Made by a program: the position numbers and the translations under genes. Shown piece after piece: positions 54,783-64,000 of a stretch of DNA of 64,000 nucleotides. The notes beneath the pieces are model-generated. The model was not told the DNA's origin. It was given only the letters and a program-made list of their open reading frames with translations, and did no database searches. Position 1 is the first letter of the stretch. Each line of letters opens with the position of its first letter. The DNA comes from Kitagawia praeruptora (taxonomy: Eukaryota; Streptophyta; Magnoliopsida; Apiales; Apiaceae): positions 143,729,501-143,793,500 of the forward strand of contig CM075347.1 in assembly GCA_037693485.1 (NCBI GenBank), in the 5' to 3' direction.

Positions 54783-55160
54783 TATATATATATATAGTCC
54801 TACTCCAATAGAAACCAAATTAAAATAGAAACTAGAAACTAAACCATAATCTAAGATTTCAAGCTAATCTAATGACCAAACTAGGGGTACCCCAATATAA
54901 AAAGTGTCTAAAATTTTAGGCTCCATTCAGCAAAATAATAAAAAAATAATAATAATATTGTTCACTACTGACGTGGCAGTGACGTCAGCGTGAACAATAA
55001 TTTTTATTTTTTTTTGCTGAATGGAGCCAATAATTTTAAACACTTTTTGTGAAGGTGCCCCTGGCGGGGCCATTAGAATCAATGAAATAGAATTTATTTA
55101 ATGTTAGTTTCTAGTTTCTATTTAAGAATTGGTTTCTATTTGATACTTTGCCTATATATA
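54783..55160. mobile_element. Foldback element I (AGAAACC family)
   Basis: Left arm TAGTCCTACTCCAATAGAAAC, CTAGAAAC, GGGGTACCCC, GGCTCCATTCAGC; right arm the complement, ending GAATTGGTTTCTATTTGATAC. The apex is TTGTTCACTACTGACGTGGC then AGTGACGTCAGCGTGAACAA. Reverse-complement relative of element C (9958-10391), 45 kb away. Confidence 0.82.
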
Positions 55161-55167
55161 TATATAG

Positions 55168-55555
55168 GGTCTTGTTCTAATAGAAACTAAATTAGAATAA
55201 AAACTAGAAACTAAATCTAAATTAAATATTTCAAGCTAATCTAATGACCGAATTAGGGGTACCCCAATACAAAAAACGTTTAAAATTATTGGCTCTATTC
55301 AACAAAAGAATTTAAAAAAATAAAAAAAAAATTAAAAAAAGTTACTGTTCACGTGATGACGTGGCACGTGAACAATAACTATTTTTATTTTTTTTTATAT
55401 TTTTGTTGAATAGAGCCAAGAATTTTATAAGTTTTGTGTGAAGGTGCCCCTAGCGGGGCCATTAAAATAAATGAAATATAATTTATTTAATGTAGGTTTC
55501 TAGATTCTATTCTAAAGTTGTTTTCTATTTGAACGCTAGGCTAGCACATATATAT
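55168..55555. mobile_element. Foldback element J (AGAAACC family)
   Basis: Left arm GGGTCTTGTTCTAATAGAAAC, GGGGTACCCC, TTGGCTCTATTCAAC; right arm the complement, ending TTCTATTTGAACGCTAGGC. The apex is GTTACTGTTCACGTGATGAC then GTGGCACGTGAACAATAAC, with two CACGTG hexamers. Reverse-complement relative of element A. Confidence 0.82.
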
Positions 55556-55562
55556 ATATATA

Positions 55563-57140
55563 TAGGGAGGTGCTCAAATGAGACCCCCACTTAAAATGAG
55601 AATTGAGAATGAATCTGAACCACTCAATTTTTATAACAACTTTTTATCAGGACCACATATTCCTTATCTAACTTTTATACATATAAGCTTATACGTATAT
55701 CTCTATTATTTTTCTCTCCTACCCAAAACAATCATCCACCTCCTTCTTCCCGATTTAATTTTTTTATCACCCATTTCTAAATTATTTCTTTCTTTATTTT
55801 CTTTGCATACATCTCTCATTTCTCTCTCTTCTTCTTACTTCCAGATCTCTCTTTTCTTCATCTAAGTTTACTTTTATTGGCATTTCTTTTCTATTTCATC
55901 CAACACTATTTTGGAGGCACCGCCTGAGATTAAAGTAAAATAAAGGTTAAAAAATTGAATCTAATTTGGAGGAAGTCGAACAACTCACGAGTTTGGTTCA
56001 AGGGAGACGAAATGGATTGATGGGTATAGACGGTGTCGTAGATGTGAGAGATGAAGGCACTGGAAGATGGTATGGTGACAGGAGCTTGTGGCTCACTGAT
56101 GGTTGGTGGCTTGTTTTGGGAGAATTGGTGGTGATAGGTGGCTTGTGGCTCACTGATAGGAGCTTGTGGCTCACTGATGGTTGGTGACGAATCTTTTGAA
56201 TGTATAAAAGAAGAAGATACGTCATGGATCAATTAAAATTTCAGTTCACCACGATGGAGGCTAACAATCAACGAACATGACAGTGGTTGTGTGGGCTAGT
56301 GAAATGACGATGATGACTCAGATCTGGTGATTTTGATACCATTACGAACTTACATCTGAAGTTTTTATTTATTTTGTGCCCAGAATTTTTAGTGATTTGG
56401 GTGTAAATTTGGTGATTTGTCTTTAAATTTTGGGTTGAATTTTAATTTGGTGATTCTGTAGTTGTTGATAGTGATTGTGATCTAAATCTTAGTGATTAGA
56501 AATGGCGATGATGACTCAGATCTGGTGATTTTGATACCATTACGAACTTACATCTAAATTGTTTTTATTGATTTTCTGCCCAGAATTTTTAGTGATTTGG
56601 GTGTAAATTTGATGATTTGTCTTTAAATTTTGGGATGAATTTTAATTTGATGATTCTGTAGTTGTTGATAGCGATTGTGATCTAAATTTTGGTGATTTGA
56701 ATATAAATTTGGTGATTAAGTAGCTTATAGTGTAGGGTGATTATGTCAATATGTTTTATATTAGTGATTTGGATTTGAATTTAATAATCCATGTGGTGAC
56801 GATTGTGTATATATACATGATGTCGTGGTGGTGATTGGTGTTTGGAGATGGTGGTGATGTTACGATGATGATGTAGTTATGGTTATGGTTATGGAGATGA
56901 TTGTGATCGTGAGGTGGAATGACGATGGAAAGACAGTGGCAAATTCATCTGATCTGATGTAGGAGAGAGTGGTGGGTTGGTGGTGATGTGCAAGGACATA
57001 CAGTTGTATAACATTTTTATTGTGTATTTCTAACGTATCATCAATTCTATAACTATCCATGTAGTTCAGTTTAATTTCAAAATTGCCACTGGGGTCTCAA
57101 TTCTCATTCTATTGGGGTCTCATTAGAATAACCCTCTATA
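55563..57140. mobile_element. Large TA-flanked inverted-end element K (~1.6 kb)
   Basis: Left end ATATAGGGAGGTGCTCAAATG then AGACCCC and AATGAGAATTGAGAATG; right end GGGGTCTCAATTCTCATTC then GGGGTCTCATTAGAATAACCC and TCTATAT. (TA)n lies on both sides. The interior has two near-identical blocks of about 130 bp starting GACGATGATGACTCAGATC (56307, 56508) and a GTGGCTCACTGATGG repeat (56088-56185). The GC is higher than in the other foldbacks. The small ORFs are unconvincing. Confidence 0.72.
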
Positions 57141-58315
57141 TCTATATATATATATATATATATCAAGTTGTATTTGATTAAAAAATCTAATTAATTAAGT
57201 TGTATATGCTACTCTACGGTATTGTTTGATGTAAGAATGATTATATTTGTAAGGAGGATGTATCTTGGTAAACTTAATTGTTTTGTATTGGTAAAATTGA
57301 CCAACAATCGAACACTTATATAATTAAATTGATCACCATTTTTAAAAGATCAAAAACGAAGTTGTTCGGGTAATGTGGAATCACTAAAACGGTCGATTTT
57401 GATATGTACACCCAAAAGTGTTTTTTTTAGAAGAATAAACCTACACCCAAAAGTGTTTATTTTATCGTTTAGTTGAATTAAAAACGGCCAAGCATATGTC
57501 GGTTTGGGTTCTTTTGAGAAATATTGAAAAATGAAATATGTGTACTTTGCATGTCTTATCGTATTATCTTTACAAAAAAATGGTTGCAAGAGGCCATAAC
57601 CTACCGTCAGTATGGTTGATTTTGCTACATTTACCGGACCAAATATCCAAAACTGACGATAGTCTACTATCAATTTTGAGTATCATTTCGGACAAACATG
57701 GTATCCGTTTCCTATAGTGCATGTCAAACTAATTAGGAAAATATTAAGAGTTAATATATTGGGTATAAATTTTTTTACAAAATGATAAGTATTTTAATTT
57801 GATTGGTTTAAACTTAATTAAATATAATGTTTTCCTACATTCACGCCAATATTAATCAATAAAAACATTTCTTTTGGTCACATCACTCCTATCATATTAT
57901 TTTATAACTATTTTTGGTACAAAATTTTGTATTTCAACAATACTCAACTAATAAAGATATTAGCCGGTTAGATTATCCAACTCACAAAAGTCCTTATGGT
58001 TAGGATTATTGAAGTTTAATGGAGCGGTTATTGAGTTTTAATTGTACAAATACAAGCGTGATGTGAACAATTTTTTTTGGGTTTGATTCTCACTCACCCT
58101 CAAAATTTGTTTGAAAAAAATACTCATTAGATACTTATTTATAGGGCATACAATCTTAATTATTAAAAAAATAATGCGTGATGTGAAACAAATTTTTTTC
58201 CAATGAAATATATTAGTGATATATAATATGTTCAGGCAAGTTTTTTTAACTTAAAATTTGGTATGGTGACTTCTAATAAAATATATTTGTTCAAGAGTTG
58301 TTAAGAGATATATTA
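57141..58315. other. Intergenic, no gene seen
   Basis: AT-rich. ACGTATCACTC-like tRNA B-box scraps occur near 58080 (GGGTTTGATTCTCACTC). The short minus-strand ORF at 57350-57673 has no recognisable domain and spans unrelated-looking DNA. Confidence 0.5.
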
Positions 58316-59763
58316 AAAAGAGTAAAAGGCAATTTGGTTGGCTATCTTTTTTGTTTTTGGCACTTGGATGGCTGACAACAAATTTTGACATTTTATCTGG
58401 TTGTAATAAAATTTTTAAGCACTTAAGGGGCTTTCGTCAAGCGTCGTTAAGATTTAACCCCAAAACTTGAAATTGGCAGGGATATTTCCGGTAATTAATG
58501 TTCCCATGTATTTTGAGCTCTCACCATTCCGCCTGCCTGCAACTACCTCAACTCCACCCATTCCATCTCCGCCATTCTCTACCGCCCACCCTCCCCTTTC
58601 ACACCAACAACCTCCACCATCTCCGCTGTTCACCCCTGGGACAAAACCCAGTTTTGACGGAAGAATAATCCACTAATTTAAAAAGGAAGTATGCATCACC
58701 TAGAAGATTGTTGCAAACATTGCGGGTATTGTAATAAAATTGCTGCTATAATATGCGAGAATAAGGTTTTAATAGGGGAATGGAATTAGGATGATGCTAC
58801 AACAAACTTTGGAACCTGCTGACAGAAACTCGTCCCTATAAGTAAAAACAAAATAGATAGACAATGCGATGCAAAGAAGCGTTGAGAAAGTAAAAACAAA
58901 ATAAATAGACAGACATTCACCAACATCACTCCACCCACCCCCCCTTTTACTACGGCACCGGTCAACAGCCAACTCCGGCATCGTCGACCCATCTCCTTCT
59001 ACAATCACGGCCCCTGTACTCCTCCGCCTCACCTCACCTTCTCCGTTCGCCGCCTGCCTTCCTCTTTCACCACCAATTCACCCTCCGCCCCTCCTTCCCT
59101 TCGACATTCACCAACATCACTCCACCCAGCCCTCCTTTTACTCCGAACACCGACCCAGCCCCATAAACTGCCATCTCACCACTTCCTCCTTCACCACCAT
59201 TCTTCTCCTCTATTCTCCACCTTTTCTTCACCGCCGTGCGAGCAACTCGCCAACGCAACACCACCACTCCGTTCTCCCCCTCCCATCTCTCCCGTTCTTC
59301 TAACTTCAGCAGTCGCCACTCCCCTTCTTCTCCCCTCTTCCCCTATGCCTTCTTCACTAACCCGCAACTTCAATTTCGCCTGCATCACTCCAACCCAGTC
59401 CTGATTCCGGCCTCCCTCTTCTTCAATTCGCGTAACCTCTGTTCTCCCCTCAACCATCCACCTCTTCCTTCAAAAACCACCGCCCTTCCCCTTAATTACT
59501 CCCCTTCTCCTCCCTTCTCCCCATTCCTCTCACCATTCCTCTCCTTCAATTAGCAATATAGATTGAGAGGGCAATTATAAATCCCATGCTGAAAAGTCAC
59601 ATTTACCCCTGACGTTTTGACGGCGTTATTATCGTTTTGACGAAAGCCCCTCGATCAAGTGCTTAAAAATTTTATTACAGTCAGACAAAATGTCAAAAAT
59701 TATTGTCAGTCATTCAAGTGTCAAGAACAAAAAAGATAGCTAGCCAAATTGCTTTTTACTCTA
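58316..59763. mobile_element. Pack-MULE-like element with long inverted ends and GC-rich cargo
   Basis: The left ~125 bp (AGAGTAAAAGGCAATTTGGTT, GGCTATCTTTTTTGTT, TTTTGGCACTTGGATGG...) is the inverted counterpart of the right ~125 bp (ending AAATTGCTTTTTACTCT). Long inverted ends with gene-like cargo fit Mutator-type elements. No clear 9-bp duplication was found. The cargo, 58490-59560, is strikingly C-rich on the plus strand (CCACC, CTCC, TTCTCC) in an otherwise AT-rich window. It contains a direct repeat, ACATTCACCAACATCACTCC, at ~58913 and ~59104. The ORFs are Pro/Ser-rich, or Gly/Glu-rich on the minus strand, without a known domain. Confidence 0.68.
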
Positions 59764-60263
59764 AAAACAAATAACATTCTACATTGGTTCGATCAATATT
59801 TTTGCCGTTTTAAAAGTTTTGTTTCGTGGTTTCAGAGCCGATGCATATGAATTTAACCGTCAATTTATTATAATTCTTGCATCGATGAAAGTAAAATCAA
59901 ACCAAATATATATTATCTAGTAAATTTTGCTTACCGAAAAAGATGAGATGTATATAGATCATGCCTTTACTAAAAAGTAAGTAGATTGTTTTTGTGAAGA
60001 TTCCAACTTAATGCACGATAAAATAGTGAATGATATATATTTATACACAAACATATCAAGATAAATATACATATAATAATTGTTATAAATGAGAAAGTTT
60101 GATTTACATGTACATCGCACTAACAAAATAATTGAAATTCTACCAGTTTTTTTGTTGGAGTCCCTGAATCCAGTACTAACTTGAACCAATTTATACCTGC
60201 AAAGTAATTAATATAAAAGCAATATCATGATTAAGATGAATATGGAACTGCAAATGAATTTTT
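59764..60263. other. Intergenic, no gene seen
   Basis: AT-rich sequence. The last five bases, TTTTT (60259-60263), are the left target duplication of the following LTR element. Confidence 0.5.
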
Positions 60264-61871
60264 TGTTGGGTTTCAACCCAATGTGATTGTTATGAGTTTG
60301 GGTGGTCCAAGATGTATATGAGAAAGATAATAATTGTATGTGTAGACAATTATTATATATGGTATGTCTTGATCACTAAGTTGGGAAATTAGGTGCCAAG
60401 AATTGGAAGGCTTGTATAACAAGTATGGTAAGACTTGTAGAACAAGTATGGTAAGTTTTGGTGACTAAGTTTTGGGTGGCTATATATACATAGTCATGTT
60501 ATGTTTTGATATAGAGTGTGAAAGCTTAAGAGATGTAGTCTTAAGTATTGTTTGGGAGGTGCTTGAGCATTGTTGGCTCAAGTATCAAGGGGTTGGGACA
60601 CCGTTAAGGTGTTATTGTTTTGATGTATTATTGATATTGTTAAGATTAATAATATAAGTTTGGGGCGTGGGTGTTTCCACGTCAAGTATTTGTGTGTTCT
60701 TGTTTTGCGCTTTGGTAGATCTTGTCAATTATTGATTGGTGTGTGTGTGCGCTCTGTATTGATTGTTTGTGAATCTCGAATTGTGTAAGTCCCCTAACCT
60801 AACAAGTGGTATCAAGAGCCAAGGTTTGGGTTTGTGATTGAAGAGGTTGAGGGAAAGTTTGAGAAGGATTTGCTGACAAGGAGATTGCTACTAAAGCGGG
60901 TAGAGACAAAGTTACGTGCGGTTTGGAGGTTGACTTGCACCCTGGATCAATCCTGTGTTCGGACTCAAGATGGAAGAAGATGGAAGAGGTCATCGCAATT
61001 GATTCAATGGCTTGATCAACCAGGTGAATTGTTTGGATGATACTACGGAATTTTTTTTTTCAGGAGACCGAAGGATTGTGAAAGCAAGGATCGGGTGACT
61101 CAACATGTGGAAGAGCACTCGTGGTGGTTGATGCACGTGATCTTGTAGATTGGATACATCGTTACGGTGAAGAACGATGGCTTGGATGATTTGGAGGGTC
61201 ACTATATGGGTTTTAGCGACACTCAATGATTGGAAGAACAAGAGGAGGTTCTTGTTCGAGGGGAGGCATTGGCGAATGGACGTCGATGGCTTGATTGGTT
61301 ACCGTATGTGGGTATTGGGTTGAAGGGGAGGATTGTTGGGTTTCAACCCAATGTGATTGTTATGAGTTTGGGTGGTCCAAGATGTATATGAGAAAGATAA
61401 TAATTGTATGTGTAGACAATTATTATATATGGTATGTCTTGATCACTAAGTTGGGAAATTAGGTGCCAAGAATTGGAAGGCTTGTATAACAAGTATGGTA
61501 AGACTTGTAGAACAAGTATGGTAAGTCTTGGTGACTAAGTTTTGGGTGGCTATATATACATAGTCATGTTATGTTTTGATATAGAGTGTGAAAACTTAAG
61601 AGATGTAGTCTTAAGTATTGTTTGGGAGGTGCTTGAGCATTGTTGGCTCAAGTATCAAGGGGTTGGGACACCGTTAAGGTGTTATTGTTTTGATGTATTA
61701 TTGATATTGTTAAGATTAATATAAGTTTGGGGCGTGGGTGTTTCCACGTCAAGTATTTGTGTGTTCTTGTTTTGCGCTTTGGTAGATCTTGTCAATTATT
61801 GATTGGTGTGTGTGTGCGCTCTGTATTGGTTGTTTGTGAATCTCGAATTGTGTAAGTCCCCTAACCTAACA
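60264..61871 (+). mobile_element. TRIM-like miniature LTR retrotransposon (1.6 kb)
   Basis: Direct repeats 60264-60804 (541 bp) and 61334-61871 (538 bp) both start TGTTGGGTTTCAACCC and end CCCCTAACCTAACA. TTTTT lies on both sides (60259-60263, 61872-61876). After the left LTR, GTGGTATCAAGAGCC is an initiator-Met-type primer site with one extra base. Before the right LTR, TGAAGGGGAGGAT is the polypurine tract. The 529-bp interior cannot encode gag or pol. The LTRs are nearly identical (a 3-bp indel, AATAATATAAG vs AATATAAG, and a few substitutions). It must have been mobilised in trans. Confidence 0.94.
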
Positions 61872-61899
61872 TTTTTTTTATCAAGTTTTTTTTTTTACT

Positions 61900-61995
61900 A
61901 GTTGAACACACACACACCCAAGACTCCCACTGGAGTCGAACCCTCGACCTCCTGGTTAGGGGAGGAGAGGTTGTAACAGTCGATCGGTGAATGCA
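61900..61995 (-). mobile_element. tRNA-derived SINE fragment
   Basis: The minus strand reads AACCAGGAGGTCGAGGGTTC then GACTCCAGTGGGAG, with a B-box GGGTTCGACTCC like that of the SINE at 32483. The A-box half and a poly-T tail cannot be matched confidently, so it is a partial copy. Confidence 0.55.
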
Positions 61996-62604
61996 AACGG
62001 CCGAGTAAAAGATTATAAATTAATCCGCAAAAATAAAATTTGCGAAACCAAACCAAAGAATTTTAAAAAAGATAATTGATGAAAGTTAATACGTTAATAG
62101 GCAATGATGGTTGCCGTGAATGTTTAAATTAATATGAAACAATGCATAATTCGACAAACTTAATGATGATGATTTGTAAAATATGAAATAATTGCTTTAA
62201 ATATCAATTTTGTTAGACGCAAAAGAAATTTTTAATTTGCATTTTTACCCAGATTTCGTAGTTATGATTATTCTTAATATACCATTTAACGAAGTTTATT
62301 TGTGCTCTACCAGTTTACGATAAAACTTGTACGTTATATACTATTCTTCAAGTGCAGTGGATCGAATGCATTAGGATATTTAATATGTATGTAGCTTGCA
62401 AGATTCGATCTCTATGTCCAAGGTCATGTAGTTCCAGACAACAATAAACAGGAGTTCATTCAATTTGTGTGCTTAGATACCCTTACAAGTCATTCAATTA
62501 ATGTGCTTAAAATTAACCCCCTCATAAATCATTCATATAATTACGTATATACATATGCATGCATGAACAAACAACGTTTTAGTTAATTAGTTCCACATGC
62601 ACTT
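61996..62604. other. Upstream region of lipase copy 3
   Basis: AT-rich, no gene. No transposon abuts the start codon here, unlike copies 1 and 2; the nearest is the SINE fragment about 610 bp away. Confidence 0.5.
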
Positions 62605-62829
62605 ATGGCTGTGTATTGCATGCTGATCAGCGTTTTTTTTTTTAAATGTATGCATTTTGGTAAGTAGCCAGCAAATATTTGGTGACACTACACAATATTC
62701 ACCAGACCAGACTAGTATTTGCTCAGATGAGTCCCTCACTAGAGGTTACAAGTGCGAGGACTATGATGTAAGTAAATCTATGCTTTTTTTTTAACCGTGA
62801 AAAACCATGTTTTAATGATGCGCAATAGT

Positions 62830-63042
62830 CCCTGAATATCAAAATATCAAATATGATCATCACTGAATCCGGGTTCGATTGCTTTCAACTACATTATTAC
62901 ACAAGATTTATTTAACTTACATTATTACAATATTAAATAATTTTTATTAATTATATTTGTTCTCAATAATTTATTAATTTTAATATTTTAATTTCCGTAC
63001 GTGTTTGATTCGTGTCCGTGCTTAGCACGGGTTACCGGCTAG
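62830..63042 (+). mobile_element. Helitron 3' end in intron 1 of lipase copy 3
   Basis: TCCGTGCTTAGCACGGG forms a hairpin, followed by TTACCGGCTAG (CTAG at 63039-63042), the Helitron 3' signature. A 5' TC end could be near 62830 but is not proven. The base after CTAG is C rather than T, so the end may be old. Confidence 0.6.
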
Positions 63043-63779
63043 CAATTATAAAGCTACACATGTACATATCATGATCTCTTTTTAATCAGTTTAATTAGTT
63101 GTCAGTGATCTTCATTCTGATTAATTAATTAAGCGGCATATGGTGTATTCGAATTCATGAAGCGGTCTTAAGAATGAACATGTGTTCCTTAATTTGCTGA
63201 ATATCTAGCTTGTTATGAAACTGAATATATGAGAATTTTTGGAACCCGATGAGTGACAACAAACCATCAGTGTGCTTCATTATATATTTTTAAATCTGTG
63301 CCAGTTTGATGTAGGTGGTAACGGATGATGGGTACATATTGAGACTGGAAAGATTCCCGCAAGGTCGATTCAGCCACCGCAGTAGAAATAACAAACCGCC
63401 GGTGTATCTTCAGCATGGACTGATAGCGGTAACTATGTAATCAACCTTTTTATTTGGGATAAACATTTTTTTATTTAATACTCATTTTTTGTAAGAGTTT
63501 ACAAAATTATGCAGGATGGAATGAATTTGGTTTACACACAGTCATGCTGATCAGACCCTACCTTTAATCTTGGTTGAGGCTGGTTTTGATGTGTGGATTG
63601 GTAACAGCAGAGGCTCTCGATTCAGCAGAAAACACGTCTTAGAGAACTTTACTAACTCGGTAATGCTTAATTATAATATGCAACTTATATATACATACAT
63701 TCGTGCCCTAAATTGTTTTGCACGTTCGAAAATTTGAGGATTTGTGTTCACATATTAAAACTATTATGCATTCAAACTA

Positions 63780-63865
63780 CCATTATGAGCGCGATGAGAT
63801 AAATCAAGCGGTTAGAGTTTATATCTTGTCTCATGTTCTGGATTTGATTCTCGCTCATCCCGATC
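63780..63865 (+). mobile_element. tRNA-derived SINE-like scrap
   Basis: AATCAAGCGGTTAGAGTTT followed about 35 bp later by TTCTGGATTTGATTCTCGCTC resembles degenerate A and B boxes. GAGCGCGATGAGATAA (63787 on) also occurs near 20295. The small ORF spanning it (63718-63957) is not a gene. Confidence 0.4.
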
Positions 63866-63924
63866 GAGATTTATTGAGAACAAATATTCATTGTAAGGCA
63901 TCTACTTTTTCAAAATATTACATA

Positions 63925-64000
63925 CTAGATGGTAACCCGTGCACTGATGAGAATTAATTTAAATTGATGATTTATGTATTATTTTGATTAATTTTAAAAA
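63925..64000 (-). mobile_element. Helitron 3' end, minus strand, runs off the window
   Basis: The minus strand reads GTGCACGGGTTACCATCTAG then T, matching the Helitron ending seen at 24740-24761 (ACGGGTTATCATCTAG). It sits in intron 3 of lipase copy 3, and its body would lie to the right of the window. Confidence 0.65.

Larger units (their letters stand above)
62605..64000 (+). pseudogene. Acid-lipase-family gene copy 3, partial, two frameshifts
   Basis: Exons visible: 1 (62605-62767), 2 (63315-63428, same length as in copy 1), 3 (63515-63659); the rest lies beyond the window. Exon 1 starts MAVYCMLISV and its 3' part encodes SICSDESLTRGYKCEDYD. Exon 2 encodes VVTDDGYILRLERFPQGR and LQHGLIA; exon 3 encodes SHADQTLPLILVEAGFDVW and GNSRGSRFS. 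All are clear family motifs. In exon 1 an 11-T run (62633-62643) puts the start codon out of frame with the rest. In exon 3 TTT at 63526-63528 adds one base before the SHADQ motif and leads to TGA. Each could be a true mutation or a T-run sequencing error. It is the most diverged member (SDESLTRG vs SGD-S-TKG). Confidence 0.82.

Noticed and set aside
56860..57060. Short ORF in element K as a transposase remnant
   Set aside because: Ser/Thr/Ile low-complexity translation of ATGGTTATGG-type repeats.
59067..59553. Pro/Ser-rich and Gly/Glu-rich ORFs as real proteins
   Set aside because: Overlapping opposite-strand frames in C-biased DNA inside inverted ends; more likely captured leader or UTR sequence.
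1..64000. CRISPR array, bacterial defence system or phage
   Set aside because: The tandem repeats have no unique spacers, and the genes are spliced plant genes; nothing prokaryotic is present.

Overview
This is a stretch of plant nuclear DNA, from a eudicot. The evidence is spliced genes with GT-AG introns, an AT-rich background, and plant-type mobile elements: CACTA, hAT, Helitron, Stowaway, Au-like SINE, Ty1/copia and Ty3/gypsy. The species cannot be fixed from the sequence. There is no bacterial operon, CRISPR array, rRNA gene or intact tRNA gene.

The backbone is a same-strand cluster of acid-lipase-family genes. Copy 1 (8702-20166) and copy 2 (27423-30938) each resolve into nine exons that close into one reading frame (404 and 414 residues) with a complete Ser-Asp-His triad. 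Copy 3 (62605 to the window edge) carries two one-base frameshifts. A fourth copy survives only as a last-exon relic (31660-32764) that took three separate transposon hits. Two other host-type loci are broken. One is a DC1-domain (Cys/His-rich) gene on the minus strand, split by a 14.5 kb retrotransposon. The other is a plant-mobile-domain (PMD) gene at 51047-53462.

Most of the rest is mobile DNA, much of it with exact ends. 2009-8531 is a CACTA element (TSD GTA) that captured a plastid sigma-factor gene fragment and holds a solo LTR. 8912-11925, 26362-27325 and 54783-57140 hold palindromic foldback elements set in (TA)n tracts. 13379-17745 is a non-autonomous gypsy-like element inside lipase intron 2. 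22365-24951 is a hAT-like element containing a deleted copia element and a Helitron. 33719-48256 is a young Sirevirus-like copia element with gag, pol and a 1,331-residue third ORF. 50316-50959 is a hAT element, 58316-59763 a Pack-MULE-like element, and 60264-61871 a TRIM-like LTR element.

The best leads are these. First, a near-identical block of about 190 bp, carrying four GAA-loop mini-hairpins, sits inside two foldback elements of different terminal families. Second, several of these foldbacks carry ACGT-core motifs (CACGTG, TGACGTCA) at the hairpin apex, one about 270 bp upstream of lipase copy 2. Third, the sigma-factor capture. Fourth, the large non-envelope-looking ORF of the copia element. 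The two lipase genes that look intact both have a transposon end within about 100-170 bp of the start codon. Exon boundaries and element ends were read by eye from the printed coordinates, so allow a few bases of error where '~' is used.
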